From Phycisphaerales bacterium (GTDB taxonomy: Bacteria; Planctomycetota; Phycisphaerae; Phycisphaerales; UBA1924): 64,000 bases of DNA. How positions within the stretch are numbered: position 1 is the stretch's first letter; every line of letters starts with the position of its first letter. The stretch is taken from NCBI GenBank assembly GCA_016699835.1, contig CP064987.1, forward strand, positions 2,480,001 to 2,544,000, written 5' to 3'. Below, piece after piece: positions 1-9,714 of this stretch. The notes beneath the pieces were generated by a model, which worked only from the letters and a program-made list of their open reading frames with translations, made no database searches and was not told the origin of the DNA. Made by a program: the position numbers and the translations under genes.

Positions 1-1042
1 CCTCCTCGCGATTTCGTTCGAGCGTGGCCTTCGAGGCGTTGAGCTGCGACTCGACCGAACGGACCGAGCGGTGATCCGGGCCGTATCCCTGGTCGCGGAG
101 TGCCTGCAGCGATGTCTGCAAGATGTTGACCTGTTGCTTGGAATCCATGACCGCGGGGTCACGCTCGGCAGAGTCGATGATCTCGTCCGTGTAGGTGATG
201 CCCGCGGGGCTGGTCTGCTGGGCCAGGAGCGATTCGTACTGCTGCCGGGCATCCTCGTGCTGCCCCTGGACACGGACGATCTCCTCGTTGATGAAGCCGA
301 GTTCCTGGAGCGTGGCTTCCTTGCGCTCAACAACGGTCCCGTCGTTCTGTGCCGAAGTGATGTTGTTGCGCTCCAGGACGAGCGCCTTGTTGTCGTTGCT
401 CAGTTGCGTGATGGACTCGCGGATGGCCTTCGAGAGGTCGTCGGAGAGAGCCTTGCTGTTGTCGTCGAGATCGCGCCGGTAGGCATCGCCGATGAGGCGG
501 AGGATCGAGGTGGCCTCGACCGGATCGCGCCAGCCGAAGGAGAGCTCGATGTAGACCGTGGACGTATAGATGCGGGCGCGGGCGTGGTCCACGAGTTCCT
601 CGAGGGCCTTCTTGGAATCAAAGACCGTCCCGCCTGCCCCGGTCTTCATGAACCGTGCGCACCATTTGGGGGCGACGTTCTGCAGCTCGATGCTGTTGGC
701 GACGCGAGTCAGGATCGACTCCTGCACCATGTGCTTCGCTTCGGTCGCCATGAACCGGGTCGTGTCCTCGGACGACATGTACGCCACCTGATTCGGATTG
801 GCGCTCTGGGGCGGAAGGCACTTGAAGATGATGGCGGGGCGCCACACCGGAGCGAGTCTGCCCAGCACGAGATGCGACCCCACCCCCAGCGCCGCGCCGA
901 AGATCGCCGCGGCGGCCAAGAGCCACTTGTACTTGTTGAGGAGTTTGATGGGATCGATCGCGCCGAGAGCCGCCTGGGCGACGGGCGTGTGGGCCTGCGA
1001 TTGCGGGCGTGGCTGGCTGGGGTTGAGTGGTACGGTGCTCAT
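1..1042 (-). CDS. Wzz/GumC-like polysaccharide chain-length determinant, 3'-truncated by window edge
   Basis: The reading frame starts at ATG 1042 and stays open to the window edge, giving 347 codons. Its C-terminus lies outside. After a Pro/Gln-rich start it has one membrane segment (about residues 38-60, LLAAAAIFGAALGVGSHLVL). A periplasmic region rich in predicted helix and coiled coil follows (about 180-347, with phrases such as ALVLERNNITSAQ and QYESLLAQQ). This is the layout of Wzz/GumC/BcsE-like co-polymerases that set EPS chain length in the inner membrane. An AGGA sequence lies about 7 nt before the ATG. The gene follows the TPR gene by 27 nt on the same strand, so it is probably co-transcribed with the exosortase set. 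A C-terminal tyrosine-kinase domain could exist outside the window. Confidence 0.8.
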   Translation of the reverse strand, partial: MSTVPLNPSQPRPQSQAHTPVAQAALGAIDPIKLLNKYKWLLAAAAIFGAALGVGSHLVLGRLAPVWRPAIIFKCLPPQSANPNQVAYMSSEDTTRFMATEAKHMVQESILTRVANSIELQNVAPKWCARFMKTGAGGTVFDSKKALEELVDHARARIYTSTVYIELSFGWRDPVEATSILRLIGDAYRRDLDDNSKALSDDLSKAIRESITQLSNDNKALVLERNNITSAQNDGTVVERKEATLQELGFINEEIVRVQGQHEDARQQYESLLAQQTSPAGITYTDEIIDSAERDPAVMDSKQQVNILQTSLQALRDQGYGPDHRSVRSVESQLNASKATLERNREE

Positions 1043-1069
1043 GGGTCGTCCTTGAATCCGAGAGGGCGA

Positions 1070-4000
1070 TCAGCGGGTGATCCCGGCCTTGAGGGTTGCC
1101 ATCTGCGCCACGAGTTGGTCGCGATTGTCGCGGGGCATGCTCTGCCCATAGGTCTCGATGAGTTTGTCGAACTGCTCGGCGGCCTGCGCAGCGGCCGACA
1201 TGTCGCCCTTCTTGATGAGCGCGTCGGTCAGATGCACGAGCGCGGCGGCAAGCGACGGCGGCGACTGCTCCAGTTCCACGCAGTGCTTCAACTGCGCAAT
1301 CGCCTTCTCGAGGTCGCCCTTCTTGATCAGGACCGCCCCGTAGGTGTCCAGGATTTCCGGCTGGTTCGGAGCGGCCTCGACGGCGCGCTGGGCATAGGGG
1401 AGCGCCTCCTCCGGCCTGTTGAGGTTCTCGCTCAGCACATACGCGAGGTTGTTCGCCATCGTCGCCTCTTCCGGGACGAGTTGCAGGTGGGCCTTCATGA
1501 CCTCCACACACTCGTCGTATTTTTGCGTCGCGAGAAGACACTGTGTCAGCGCGCGCGAGGCGAGGACTCGCAGGCCGATCGTCGTGTCCGTGCCGATTAA
1601 TCCACGCAGGAGTCCGATTCCCTGCTCGCGCGTGGGCGGATCGTTGAAGAGAACGTTGCCCTTGAAGAACGCGACCCACTTGGGATCGAGGATCCCCTGG
1701 GAGAGTTGATCGAGGAAGGGGATCATGTCCTTGGAATCGGTATAGACCGTGGACGCCGAGCCGTACCAGCGCATGACAAGGTCGGCGTTGGTCTGGTCGG
1801 TCTTCTTGATCGCCAGCGCAAGCGTCTCTCGTGCTTCGGCGGGCTTCTTCTGCATCGAGAGGAGTTTCGCGCGTGTCTGGAGCATCGCCGGCTCCCCAAG
1901 GATCGTCGGGGGCAGCGACGTGACGATGCGATCCGCCTCCGCGAGTTGGGGCGGCTTCTGCGACATCAGGATCTCGACCACGGGCACCGCGGTCGAGAGC
2001 GACTGCTGGGCCTCGAACGCGGCCTTGTAGTAACGGAGCGACTCGGTCGCATTCCCGAGTTGGGCCCACAGGCGACCCATCTCGAGGCTTGCCGACGCCG
2101 GATCACGCGTGGTCTGCACATACGTCTGCGAGATCGCGCTCGCGTCGGCTTCCTTGCCCATCTGCACGAGTTGGGCGATCAACGCCCTTCGAAGGTCGTC
2201 GAGTTCCGGCGCGACCTCGAGGGCCTGCTTCAGGTCGGCGATCGCTCCGTCGGTGTCCCGGATCGAGTTCTTGTATCCGGCGCGCATCCGCAGAATCGCC
2301 GCCGACTTGGGCTGGAGCGAGACGGCCTTGTCGTAGTCGGCAAGCACGTCGCGACTCGATCCGTCGTGCCGCGCCATGAACTGCGCCCGCTGCAGGAAGA
2401 TCAGGGCCGAATCGGGGAACTTGTTCACCGCCTGGCTGAGGACCTGCGCCGCCGCGGAGAAGTCCTTCGTGTCGTTCGCATTCGCCTTCGTCTCGAGGAC
2501 GCCCGCCCGCGTCAGGAGCGCCACGGGGTCCGTGCCCTGGATCGGGTCGAGCATCGACAGGGCTCGCTCGGCCTCGGTGTATTGACCCTTGCGCAGGTAC
2601 GCGTCGATGATTCGCCTCGCGTACACCATGTTCGGCGTGTCGGCCTTCGCGTCCACGACGCGCCGCGCCGCCTCGATCCCCTGATCGAAGTTGCCGAGGC
2701 GAAGGTGCGCCTCGGCCAGCGCACGGTCGGCGGGCATCGTGCTCTTGTCCTGGTACGCGCGAGCCTCTTCCAGGGCGGCAAAGGCCGCGTCGTACTCGCT
2801 CTGCATCCCGCACAGGCTCGCGAGCATGATGTACGGATCAGCCGTCAGTTTCGACGGCTCATGGCGATCGATGAACGCACGCATGATCTGGCGCGCATCG
2901 GCGATGCGGCCTTGCTCCTGCGCCAGGCTGGCCTCGAGCCGCGCCGCCAGAAGATCGTCGTCGCTCTTGCGCAGATCCGCGATCGTGGCGCTCGCATCCC
3001 CGAATCGTTTCATTCGAATGAGCAGCCCGGCAAGGGAGGCCGTGATCGCGCGATCATTCGGATCCTGCCGAAGCATGCCGCGATACATTCTCTCGGCCTT
3101 GCTCGCGTCGCCGACCGTGCCCTCCAGTTGCGCCCAAACTCGCACGAAGAGCTGGCTCGTGATCCCCGTGCCCTCGAGCGACCTTGCCCGCGCGAGCGCC
3201 TCGTCGGAACGCCCCTCGGAAATCAGCGCGCCCATGAGGTCGGTCATCGCCTCGACGTCCGACGCCCGCGCGGCGAGGGCGTTCTCGAAGGACCCGATCG
3301 CCTCGGCGGTCCGGCCCGCATGGACCAGGATCCGCCCGTGAAGGCGCCAGGTCTCGGGCTTGGGAACGCCGTAGTTCTTCAACACGCTCTGCATCGTCTG
3401 GAGCGCGGGAAGCACGTCACCCCGCGCGTCCTCGAGACGGGCCTTGAATGTCAGGCCATCCGTGCCATCGATGTTCTGTGAAGTCGCCTCGTCCACGAAT
3501 GCCGTGGCCTTCGTGAAGTCCTTCGCACCGATCGCCTCGATGAAGTTCAACTCGAGGAGTCCCGGGTGCTTCGGATCGATCTCGTTGGCTCTCGCGAGGA
3601 AAGCCGCCGCCTCCTGCTGCTTGCCGTAGCGCTTCGCGATCGCGTACTTCGCGATCAGTTTCTCGATCTCTGACAGATTGCTCGCATCAACTTGCGCGAT
3701 TTCCGCGTCATACGGCGAGGCGCTCGTCAACTGGATCCTCATCTGCTTGAGCGTCTCGTTGTCCTTATGAATCGTCAGCCCCTCCTCCACCGTGGCGAGG
3801 GCGCCCGGGCGATCACCCGAGCGGAGATGCAGCCCAGCGCCCGCGATGAAGAGGCGGACATCGTTGTTGTAGGTGGCGCGAAGGCCCTTGAGCGTCTCGA
3901 TGGCCTTCGTCTGTGCGGGCGTTCCATCTTCCGCCTTGAACGCCTCGCTGATCGCCTTGATGACGGGATCCTCGATCTCGGCCTCGCCCTTGCGGATGGC

Positions 4001-5659
4001 GATGCGCTTGAGACCCTCCTTCGCCATCGCGTTCTGCGGGTCCACCCTGAGTGCCATCTCATACGCCCGGATCGCGGCGTCATTGTTGTTCGACGCGTCT
4101 TCAATGCGCGCCAGCATGAGCCAGGCCGCGGCGTTGCGTGGCGAGATCTCGAGCAGCCGCTGCAGCGGCACGCGGGCCGAACCGGGCGTCCCACGCTTGA
4201 TGAGTGTCAATGCCGCGAGCGCCAGACCGTCGGTGCTGGTGTTGTTCGTCTTCTGGTTATACGTCGTGACCATCCGATCCGCCTCGGCGAGGTTGTCCTC
4301 GGCAAAGGCGATCTGGGCCGCCACCAGCATGAAAGGCGCAAGATCCTTGGAGATGAGTTTCTCCAGGCGGTCGCGGTACTTCTTCATATCCGCCAGAGCC
4401 GCTGTTGCGGCCGGTTCGTCCTTGTCGTCCTTCGAGATTTGCCACGTATGGAACGACCAGACGGCACAGTTGGCCTCCGCCGACACCTTCGCGTCAAAGA
4501 GACGCAGGGCATCGAGCGAGACTGGAAGCGGCTCCTTCTCTGCGATGCCGCTCGCCACCACGATCGCCGCGTTGCGATTCCCCGATGAGGACAACTGCTC
4601 GGCGTAGTAGAGCCCCAGAACCACGTCGTTGGGTCTCGCCTTGGTCATGCGCTCGGCGAGTTCGAGCGTCGCGGCCTGGCGCGACGCCGGATCGATGATC
4701 GATTCCATGTTCGCGAGCACGTTGAGGTGATTGATCTCCAACACGCGGGCCGCCTGGTCTCTGGTCTTCGCGAAGACCGCATCGAGCTGGGGCTTGAACC
4801 TCGACCCCAACTCACGGACAAGTTCGGTCTGCCGGACGGGATCGGTCTCGCGCACGATCGGTTGCTGGGCCGCGCGCAGGTCGAGCCGGAGGCGTGAGAT
4901 CGCCATGCGCACGTCGTCCGGATTGCTGCCGAAGAACGAGTCGACCACCGCACGTTGCTTCGCGACAGTCACGTCCACCACGTCCATTGCTCCGAGATTC
5001 CGCGCCGACTCCTCGCGGCTCTCGTAGTACGCCATCAGCATCTCCGCAGAACCCGCGTCGGTCGGGTCGGCGGCGAGGGCGGCTTTGAGATCCGACTCGG
5101 CGCGCTCGACCCACTCCTTTGAGGCGTCTGGGGTTTCCGCGACGTATCGGGTGATCGCCAGGCCGCTGTACCGCCTGAGCACGTCCGCCTTGTCCTTCGA
5201 CACGCCCTTCGCGGTCGCCGCAGCGATCGCGGAATCGACCAGGCGCGAGATGTCCTGGGTCGATTGGAGCGTCCCCTGCTGGAACAGCGAAGCGGAGAAC
5301 TCGATGTACTCACGCTGGATATCCAGGTCGTCCTGCTTGAGTTGGGCGCGCTGCATCTTGATCGCACGCAGGTCCTGGATGAGTTTCTGCACCTTGTCGC
5401 GATTGGGCGAGGCGATCTTCGAGAGCGACTCGTTCCACTTATCCAGGTACGCGAGGACCGTCGGGTCCTTGTTCACCGCTTTCGAGAAGGACTCGGCGGC
5501 GTCCTCGAACTTTCCCGCCGACATCTGCGCCTCGCCGATCTTGACGAGATCGCCCGCCGATTTCCGCGTGAGTTGCAACGCGGCCACGGCCACGCCGAAG
5601 AGCACCACGGCTCCGATGGCGAGGGAGACGACGAACCGCGTGTTGACCTTGCCCTTCAT
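1070..5659 (-). CDS. Large membrane-anchored TPR protein of an exosortase/EPS locus
   Basis: This 1529-residue protein has a single N-terminal membrane segment (about 8-30, VVSLAIGAVVLFGVAVAAL) followed almost entirely by helical tetratricopeptide-like repeats. A typical repeat lies near residues 500-550 (AAWLMLARIEDASNN, AAIRAYEMALRVDPQN), with others throughout to the C-terminus. It resembles the very long TPR proteins (PrsT-like) found beside exosortases in PEP-CTERM/EPS gene sets, which are thought to scaffold envelope assembly. The exact role here is inferred from context. The ATG overlaps the EpsI stop codon as ATGA, so translation is probably coupled. No catalytic domain is visible. 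Confidence 0.85.
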   Translation of the reverse strand: MKGKVNTRFVVSLAIGAVVLFGVAVAALQLTRKSAGDLVKIGEAQMSAGKFEDAAESFSKAVNKDPTVLAYLDKWNESLSKIASPNRDKVQKLIQDLRAIKMQRAQLKQDDLDIQREYIEFSASLFQQGTLQSTQDISRLVDSAIAAATAKGVSKDKADVLRRYSGLAITRYVAETPDASKEWVERAESDLKAALAADPTDAGSAEMLMAYYESREESARNLGAMDVVDVTVAKQRAVVDSFFGSNPDDVRMAISRLRLDLRAAQQPIVRETDPVRQTELVRELGSRFKPQLDAVFAKTRDQAARVLEINHLNVLANMESIIDPASRQAATLELAERMTKARPNDVVLGLYYAEQLSSSGNRNAAIVVASGIAEKEPLPVSLDALRLFDAKVSAEANCAVWSFHTWQISKDDKDEPAATAALADMKKYRDRLEKLISKDLAPFMLVAAQIAFAEDNLAEADRMVTTYNQKTNNTSTDGLALAALTLIKRGTPGSARVPLQRLLEISPRNAAAWLMLARIEDASNNNDAAIRAYEMALRVDPQNAMAKEGLKRIAIRKGEAEIEDPVIKAISEAFKAEDGTPAQTKAIETLKGLRATYNNDVRLFIAGAGLHLRSGDRPGALATVEEGLTIHKDNETLKQMRIQLTSASPYDAEIAQVDASNLSEIEKLIAKYAIAKRYGKQQEAAAFLARANEIDPKHPGLLELNFIEAIGAKDFTKATAFVDEATSQNIDGTDGLTFKARLEDARGDVLPALQTMQSVLKNYGVPKPETWRLHGRILVHAGRTAEAIGSFENALAARASDVEAMTDLMGALISEGRSDEALARARSLEGTGITSQLFVRVWAQLEGTVGDASKAERMYRGMLRQDPNDRAITASLAGLLIRMKRFGDASATIADLRKSDDDLLAARLEASLAQEQGRIADARQIMRAFIDRHEPSKLTADPYIMLASLCGMQSEYDAAFAALEEARAYQDKSTMPADRALAEAHLRLGNFDQGIEAARRVVDAKADTPNMVYARRIIDAYLRKGQYTEAERALSMLDPIQGTDPVALLTRAGVLETKANANDTKDFSAAAQVLSQAVNKFPDSALIFLQRAQFMARHDGSSRDVLADYDKAVSLQPKSAAILRMRAGYKNSIRDTDGAIADLKQALEVAPELDDLRRALIAQLVQMGKEADASAISQTYVQTTRDPASASLEMGRLWAQLGNATESLRYYKAAFEAQQSLSTAVPVVEILMSQKPPQLAEADRIVTSLPPTILGEPAMLQTRAKLLSMQKKPAEARETLALAIKKTDQTNADLVMRWYGSASTVYTDSKDMIPFLDQLSQGILDPKWVAFFKGNVLFNDPPTREQGIGLLRGLIGTDTTIGLRVLASRALTQCLLATQKYDECVEVMKAHLQLVPEEATMANNLAYVLSENLNRPEEALPYAQRAVEAAPNQPEILDTYGAVLIKKGDLEKAIAQLKHCVELEQSPPSLAAALVHLTDALIKKGDMSAAAQAAEQFDKLIETYGQSMPRDNRDQLVAQMATLKAGITR

Positions 5660-6636
5660 CCGATTCTCCGATCGTGTGTGTCGCGGTCCAGGGGGCCGCG
5701 AGGTTCTGTGGAGCGTGCCGCTCCGCGGGTGGGTGTGGTTGATGACGATGCCGCGCCCGTCGTGGGCATGGCGTCGGCGTCCTTCGGCTTCGGCCAGTTG
5801 CCCTTCTCGACCTCGACCCAGTCCGGGACGACGGTCATGATCTCGCCGAGGAGTTCGTCCAGGAGCCGCGCCGTCTGGGTCGCGAGATCCTGCTTCGAGC
5901 GTACCGACGAACTGGTGATCTGCACCTTGAGGTAATAGGCGTATCGTTCCTTGAGGTTGAAGGCGAGGAGACGGACGTCGTTGGCGCTGGGCGTCGTCCG
6001 ACCGTTCGCGATAAAAAAATACCCCGCGTAGAGATTGCTCCCGCCCTCGTTGCTCTTGAACTCGGTGCAGCGCATGCGGATCGACTCTGGCTCGCGCGGG
6101 AGGCGCACCATCGATCCGGGCTTGCTCGAGTACGTGTTGTTCAGGCGAACGTGCTTCACCTGTCCCTTGAGCAACTCGGGGGCGCTCGGGTCGTTGCTGA
6201 ACCGCTTCGTATCAAGAGGGAGCAGCAGATCCTCGGGGAGCGAGCCGAGTTGCAGCCCGCCGCCCACGAAGCACCGATCCGGCACATGCGGCACGGTGTC
6301 GATCATCCCGGTGTAGTACGCGAGATGCAGTTCGAGCACGATGGGCTTCTCGCCCGGGGCGGGATGCTTCTCGATGTACACGCGCGAGAGGTAGTTGTCC
6401 GTCCCCAGCGTCTTCTCGACCTCGGCTTCTTCTCGACGGTCCGTGCCGATTCGGATCCACGACTCGGTCTCGAGGGGGATGTCGCTGGTGACTCGACCGG
6501 ACTCGGGATGGATCGCCTCCTTGCGGAGCGAGAACTTCGCCGCTTTGATCGCGGCGTTCATCCCTATTGCCGAGGCGAGCATGAGCGTGAGCGCGACACC
6601 AAACGCAACGGTCTTGAAGGGGTGGCGGGTGTTCAT
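5656..6636 (-). CDS. epsI: Exosortase-associated EpsI-family protein
   Basis: This 326-residue protein begins with a membrane segment (TVAFGVALTLMLASAIGMNA) and a periplasmic domain. It carries the EpsI/DUF3485 signature around residues 115-130, HVPDRCFVGGG, with the conserved His and Cys, and RIGTDRREEAEVEKTLGTDN upstream. EpsI proteins accompany exosortases and EPS export genes; their biochemistry is not settled. The C-terminal 35 residues are low-complexity (Thr/Ser/Arg-rich). The start at 6636 overlaps the exosortase stop by ATGA, and the stop overlaps the TPR gene start by ATGA. A longer frame upstream lies inside the exosortase gene and is not used. Confidence 0.88.
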   Translation of the reverse strand: MNTRHPFKTVAFGVALTLMLASAIGMNAAIKAAKFSLRKEAIHPESGRVTSDIPLETESWIRIGTDRREEAEVEKTLGTDNYLSRVYIEKHPAPGEKPIVLELHLAYYTGMIDTVPHVPDRCFVGGGLQLGSLPEDLLLPLDTKRFSNDPSAPELLKGQVKHVRLNNTYSSKPGSMVRLPREPESIRMRCTEFKSNEGGSNLYAGYFFIANGRTTPSANDVRLLAFNLKERYAYYLKVQITSSSVRSKQDLATQTARLLDELLGEIMTVVPDWVEVEKGNWPKPKDADAMPTTGAASSSTTPTRGAARSTEPRGPLDRDTHDRRIG

Positions 6637-7652
6637 GCCGCGGACTCCTTCGCGCCGCGATCGGTGACGATGATCCGCTCGAGCGCCCACATCATCAGGA
6701 GAAAAAGCCCCAAACCGGGGACGAGCAGAAGCGTCCCGATGATCTTGTGGGTCTCCCCCTTGGTGAACTCGGGATTCGAGAGCGAGGCCAGCCCCAGCAC
6801 CGCGACGCGGATCACGTTCATGAAAACCGCGACCGGGACCGACATGAGCAGGAGCGCGATCCGCTGCCACCACTGCGTGCTCCGGATCAGCCCCACGGCC
6901 CCGGCGAGCGCCACGAACGCGACAACCATGCGCATCCCCGAGCAGGCGTCGGCGACATTGAGTTTCACCTCACCCGAGGAGGGGCTGGTGATCGAGAGGA
7001 TGTTCCCCTGCACGTCCACCACATACCCAAAGAGCCCGCTCAGCATCGAGAGGAGCGCGCCTGCGCCATGCGAGGCGAGGATCTTCAGTGGAAACGTCAG
7101 TCCGTTCATGATCGCTTCCGAGATCGTGATCCCCATCGCCAGATACAGGATTGGCAGCGCGGTCAGTCGCAGCACGCCGGGCCCGAACAGCAGGAGAACC
7201 AGCGACCCCAGCGTCCCGATGATCGAGAGCCCCTGGAGCATGTGGTTCGGGAACCCGACGGTAAAGAAGACATACGAGAAGATGCCCAGGCACATCGGCG
7301 CCAGCGCCGGCCAGAACGCCCTCGCCGTCGTCCGGTTCAATGCCTCCCGACGGGTCCATACCAGATACCCTGAGACCAGAGGCACCACAAACGCGTGCCC
7401 CCAGTCATCCAGGTACATCGTCGAGTACTCGATCTGTGTCGCGAACCAACGATAGAACAGGCCCACAAACGCGAGCGTCAGCAGGCCCGCGCCCACGAGC
7501 GAACTCGGCGACGTGAACGCGCGCGCGACCGTGTCTGGGGCTCCAAGCCCAAGGGCGGTCCGTGTTTGCGTGCCTGCGGAACTCAACCGTTCAATCCCCG
7601 TCACGTTCGATGGACAAACAAGGCCTCGTCGTGAGTCGATGAGGCCCGGCAT
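6633..7652 (-). CDS. Exosortase (EpsH-type, membrane transpeptidase-like)
   Basis: Read from ATG 7652, this is a 339-residue polytopic membrane protein. Exosortases are proposed to cleave and transfer PEP-CTERM-type proteins at the outer face of the inner membrane. The catalytic set is visible: Cys237 in VADACSGMRMV, Arg282 in FMNVIRVAVL and His302 in KGETHKIIG, spread over about eight hydrophobic segments. The frame stays open upstream to 7826, but that part is Arg/Gly-rich and unlike the family, so 7652 is preferred without strong RBS support. No PEP-CTERM substrate is recognisable in this window. The next genes, EpsI and TPR, are coupled by ATGA overlaps. Confidence 0.9.
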   Translation of the reverse strand: MPGLIDSRRGLVCPSNVTGIERLSSAGTQTRTALGLGAPDTVARAFTSPSSLVGAGLLTLAFVGLFYRWFATQIEYSTMYLDDWGHAFVVPLVSGYLVWTRREALNRTTARAFWPALAPMCLGIFSYVFFTVGFPNHMLQGLSIIGTLGSLVLLLFGPGVLRLTALPILYLAMGITISEAIMNGLTFPLKILASHGAGALLSMLSGLFGYVVDVQGNILSITSPSSGEVKLNVADACSGMRMVVAFVALAGAVGLIRSTQWWQRIALLLMSVPVAVFMNVIRVAVLGLASLSNPEFTKGETHKIIGTLLLVPGLGLFLLMMWALERIIVTDRGAKESAA

Positions 7653-7955
7653 GCATTCTCGGTCTCTCGCCAATCCATCGGCTGTTGACAACGCCCACCC
7701 GCGTCCGATCGGGCGGTTCGGACGGTCTGGAACGCACAAACCGCCCCCCGTCCCCCCGCGCACCGACATTGGCAGCGATACCCCGACGATGCCAGAACGC
7801 GAGGAACCGAACCATCCATGCCCCACTACGCCTCAGGCGGGCAGGATTGTTCGCCGCTGCTCGCCCGGTTTCACCTGGGTTCACAGAGAAATAGCAAACA
7901 AATACCTACTGGACGATTGCGCAATAATTGCGCGAACGCCACGGAGCAGAATGAA
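7653..7955. other. 303-nt intergenic region between export lipoprotein and exosortase genes
   Basis: Both flanking genes are on the minus strand, so this stretch should carry the end of the export gene and the promoter of the exosortase operon. The half near 7880-7955 is clearly more AT-rich than its surroundings and holds a perfect palindrome (listed separately). I see no credible coding frame, tRNA or intrinsic terminator with a T-tract. Confidence 0.5.
7919..7933. promoter_or_regulatory. Perfect 15-bp palindrome, possible operator
   Basis: GCGCAAT-A-ATTGCGC has two perfect 7-bp arms around a single base, 23 nt beyond the stop of the Wza-like gene and 267 nt upstream of the exosortase start. 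The loop is too tight for a terminator and no T-tract follows, so a dimeric repressor site is the better guess. Confidence 0.35.
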
Positions 7956-9443
7956 TCAGTTGTTGGTGAGGCGTCGGGCGCCGTAGACCTCGGTGTCGAA
8001 GTTTCGATCGAGGAGGAATCCGAAGCCATAGGACATCCGGAACCCGTTGCGGATGACCGCCAGGGGCTGGGCCCAGAAGTTGGTCCCGACGTTGATGAGG
8101 TCGTCGGGCTTGAGGATGATGTCCGGCTCGGTCTCGTTCGCGATCGCCCGGAGATTGATCCGGATTGTTGCCTGGCGCTTCTCGCTGACGATTCGGGTCA
8201 GTTCAGTACGCTCGGGGATGGCGAACGTGCCAAGACCACCGCTCGACACGATGGCACGGCGGACCGTGAACAGCCCATTGGCGGGCAACTGGTATGGCCC
8301 GGGCCGCCCGACGTTGCCACCCATGTACACAAACCCCGACGGCTGGGGCGGGATGCGGATCACGTCGCCCGGGCGGACGACGACATTCACCTCACGACGA
8401 CCCTCATCGAGCAGTTTCTTCAACGGGATGCGGATGATGCGCTGGGTGGCGATGTCGCCGCCGGGTGTGCCTCCGGGCTGGGCCGCGGCGCGATCTTCCT
8501 GGATGCGGACCCACTGCCCGTTGAGGAAGACCCAATCCGAGAGGCCCGACGAGGCCGTGGCGCTGGGCTGAGCGTTGGCGGCCGGGGGCATGCGCTCGGG
8601 AAGATCGATCACGGGCTTGGACGCCTCGGGCTGCCTCGAGAGGGCCGCCGGCGAGGGCGTGCTCTTGGTGCCGTCCGGATTCGTGATGGTGTTGAGGAGT
8701 TCGTCGAACTTCGAGGGGTCCATCGGCGCGTTGCCGGCGTCTGGATCGGCCGGCGTCGTCGTGTTCCCGCCGGTCAGTCCTCGGGCCTGATCCGAAAGTC
8801 GCACCTGACGAATGACATAGACATAGGGTGCGTTGCTGTCGATCTGCCCGCCCGCGGTCAGGGCCTCGGAGAGTCGATAGTCGGAATCCGGGATGAAGTA
8901 CTGCCCGGGCTGGTTCACGGCTCCAACGAGCGTGAAGACCTGCTGACGCTGCGACATCGGGCGGATCTGCGCCAACGGGTTCGGCACAAGGCGCTTCATC
9001 GCCTGCATCACCGCTTCTTCCGCCTGGGTCTGCGTCATTCTCGCGACGTACACGTCGCCCAACTGGGGCACGGGGAGGAACCCGCGCGTATCGATCGTCA
9101 GTTCGAGTTCCTCGGAACGCCCCGGCTCGATCAGGTCCCACGCCACCAATGTCACGCGATCGCCAGGCGACAAGCGGTACTTCGTCGGCACCGGGAGCAG
9201 GTCCGCCGGGAGCGGGTCGCTGTACTCGACCGCGGCACCACGATCCTCGATCACCGCGATGCGGTCGAGAATCGGCATGACCCGCGGCGTGTGGTTGAAC
9301 GCCCCGAGTTGGCTCGGGTCCATGAACGATTGCACCTCACACCCGGAAAGCCCCGCGAGGCCCGCCAGCGCGAGAACGCCGCCGATCGCGACGCGGAAGG
9401 TGAAGGGACGAGTGGCAGCGGCAGAATGGGTGTGCGAGTCCAC
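7956..9443 (-). CDS. Wza-like polysaccharide export outer-membrane lipoprotein
   Basis: This 495-residue protein starts at GTG 9443, chosen because TAAGGAG lies 6 nt upstream. It has a lipoprotein signal peptide ending in the lipobox LSGC (Cys35). A poly_export domain follows (YRLSPGDRVTLVAWD, about 105-120), with the typical GFLPVPQLGDVYVA strand set. SLBB-type domains come next: FTLVGAVNQPGQYFIP near 210 and FVYMGGNVGRPGPYQLP near 380. A Gly/Pro/Thr-rich linker separates the two SLBB parts. These proteins form the outer-membrane channel for EPS. It probably acts with the Wzz-like protein at the other end of the locus. Confidence 0.9.
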   Translation of the reverse strand: MDSHTHSAAATRPFTFRVAIGGVLALAGLAGLSGCEVQSFMDPSQLGAFNHTPRVMPILDRIAVIEDRGAAVEYSDPLPADLLPVPTKYRLSPGDRVTLVAWDLIEPGRSEELELTIDTRGFLPVPQLGDVYVARMTQTQAEEAVMQAMKRLVPNPLAQIRPMSQRQQVFTLVGAVNQPGQYFIPDSDYRLSEALTAGGQIDSNAPYVYVIRQVRLSDQARGLTGGNTTTPADPDAGNAPMDPSKFDELLNTITNPDGTKSTPSPAALSRQPEASKPVIDLPERMPPAANAQPSATASSGLSDWVFLNGQWVRIQEDRAAAQPGGTPGGDIATQRIIRIPLKKLLDEGRREVNVVVRPGDVIRIPPQPSGFVYMGGNVGRPGPYQLPANGLFTVRRAIVSSGGLGTFAIPERTELTRIVSEKRQATIRINLRAIANETEPDIILKPDDLINVGTNFWAQPLAVIRNGFRMSYGFGFLLDRNFDTEVYGARRLTNN

Positions 9444-9534
9444 GCACGGCTCCTTAGGAAGCGAGCCCGATGCCGTGTGCACCGGGACAGGTGAGGACAG
9501 TACGTCGATGCCGCGACAAAGATCGCGACGGCCG

Positions 9535-9540
9535 ATAATA
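9535..9540 (-). promoter_or_regulatory. Possible -10 element (TATTAT) of the export lipoprotein gene
   Basis: On the minus strand TATTAT lies about 92 nt before the GTG start of the Wza-like gene. No good -35 box is visible, so the assignment is weak. It would give a leader of roughly 85 nt. Confidence 0.25.
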
Positions 9541-9702
9541 CGAGTGCAACCAGCGAGACGTTGGATCGGCGAGACCCTCACTGCAACGCGAGAATCCCCA
9601 CCAGGAAGGCACCCCGCTCCGCGATGTGGCGGTCATCATCCTCGTGAGAGCGAGATTTCCATGCCATCATCTCGCGTCGTCGGAGCCGATCGGGCCGATT
9701 CC

Positions 9703-9708
9703 TACACT
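9703..9708 (+). promoter_or_regulatory. -10-like TACACT 6 nt before lipA start
   Basis: TACACT is followed by six bases and then ATG 9715. No Shine-Dalgarno sequence lies between them, so transcription starting about 7 nt downstream would place +1 at the start codon (leaderless). No -35 box is evident. Confidence 0.4.
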
Positions 9709-9714
9709 GTGGAT

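Noticed and set aside
71..3481. Long plus-strand frames opposite the Wzz-like and TPR genes
   Set aside because: They give Arg/Leu/Asp-rich products without motifs, while the minus-strand proteins have clear domains and ATGA coupling.
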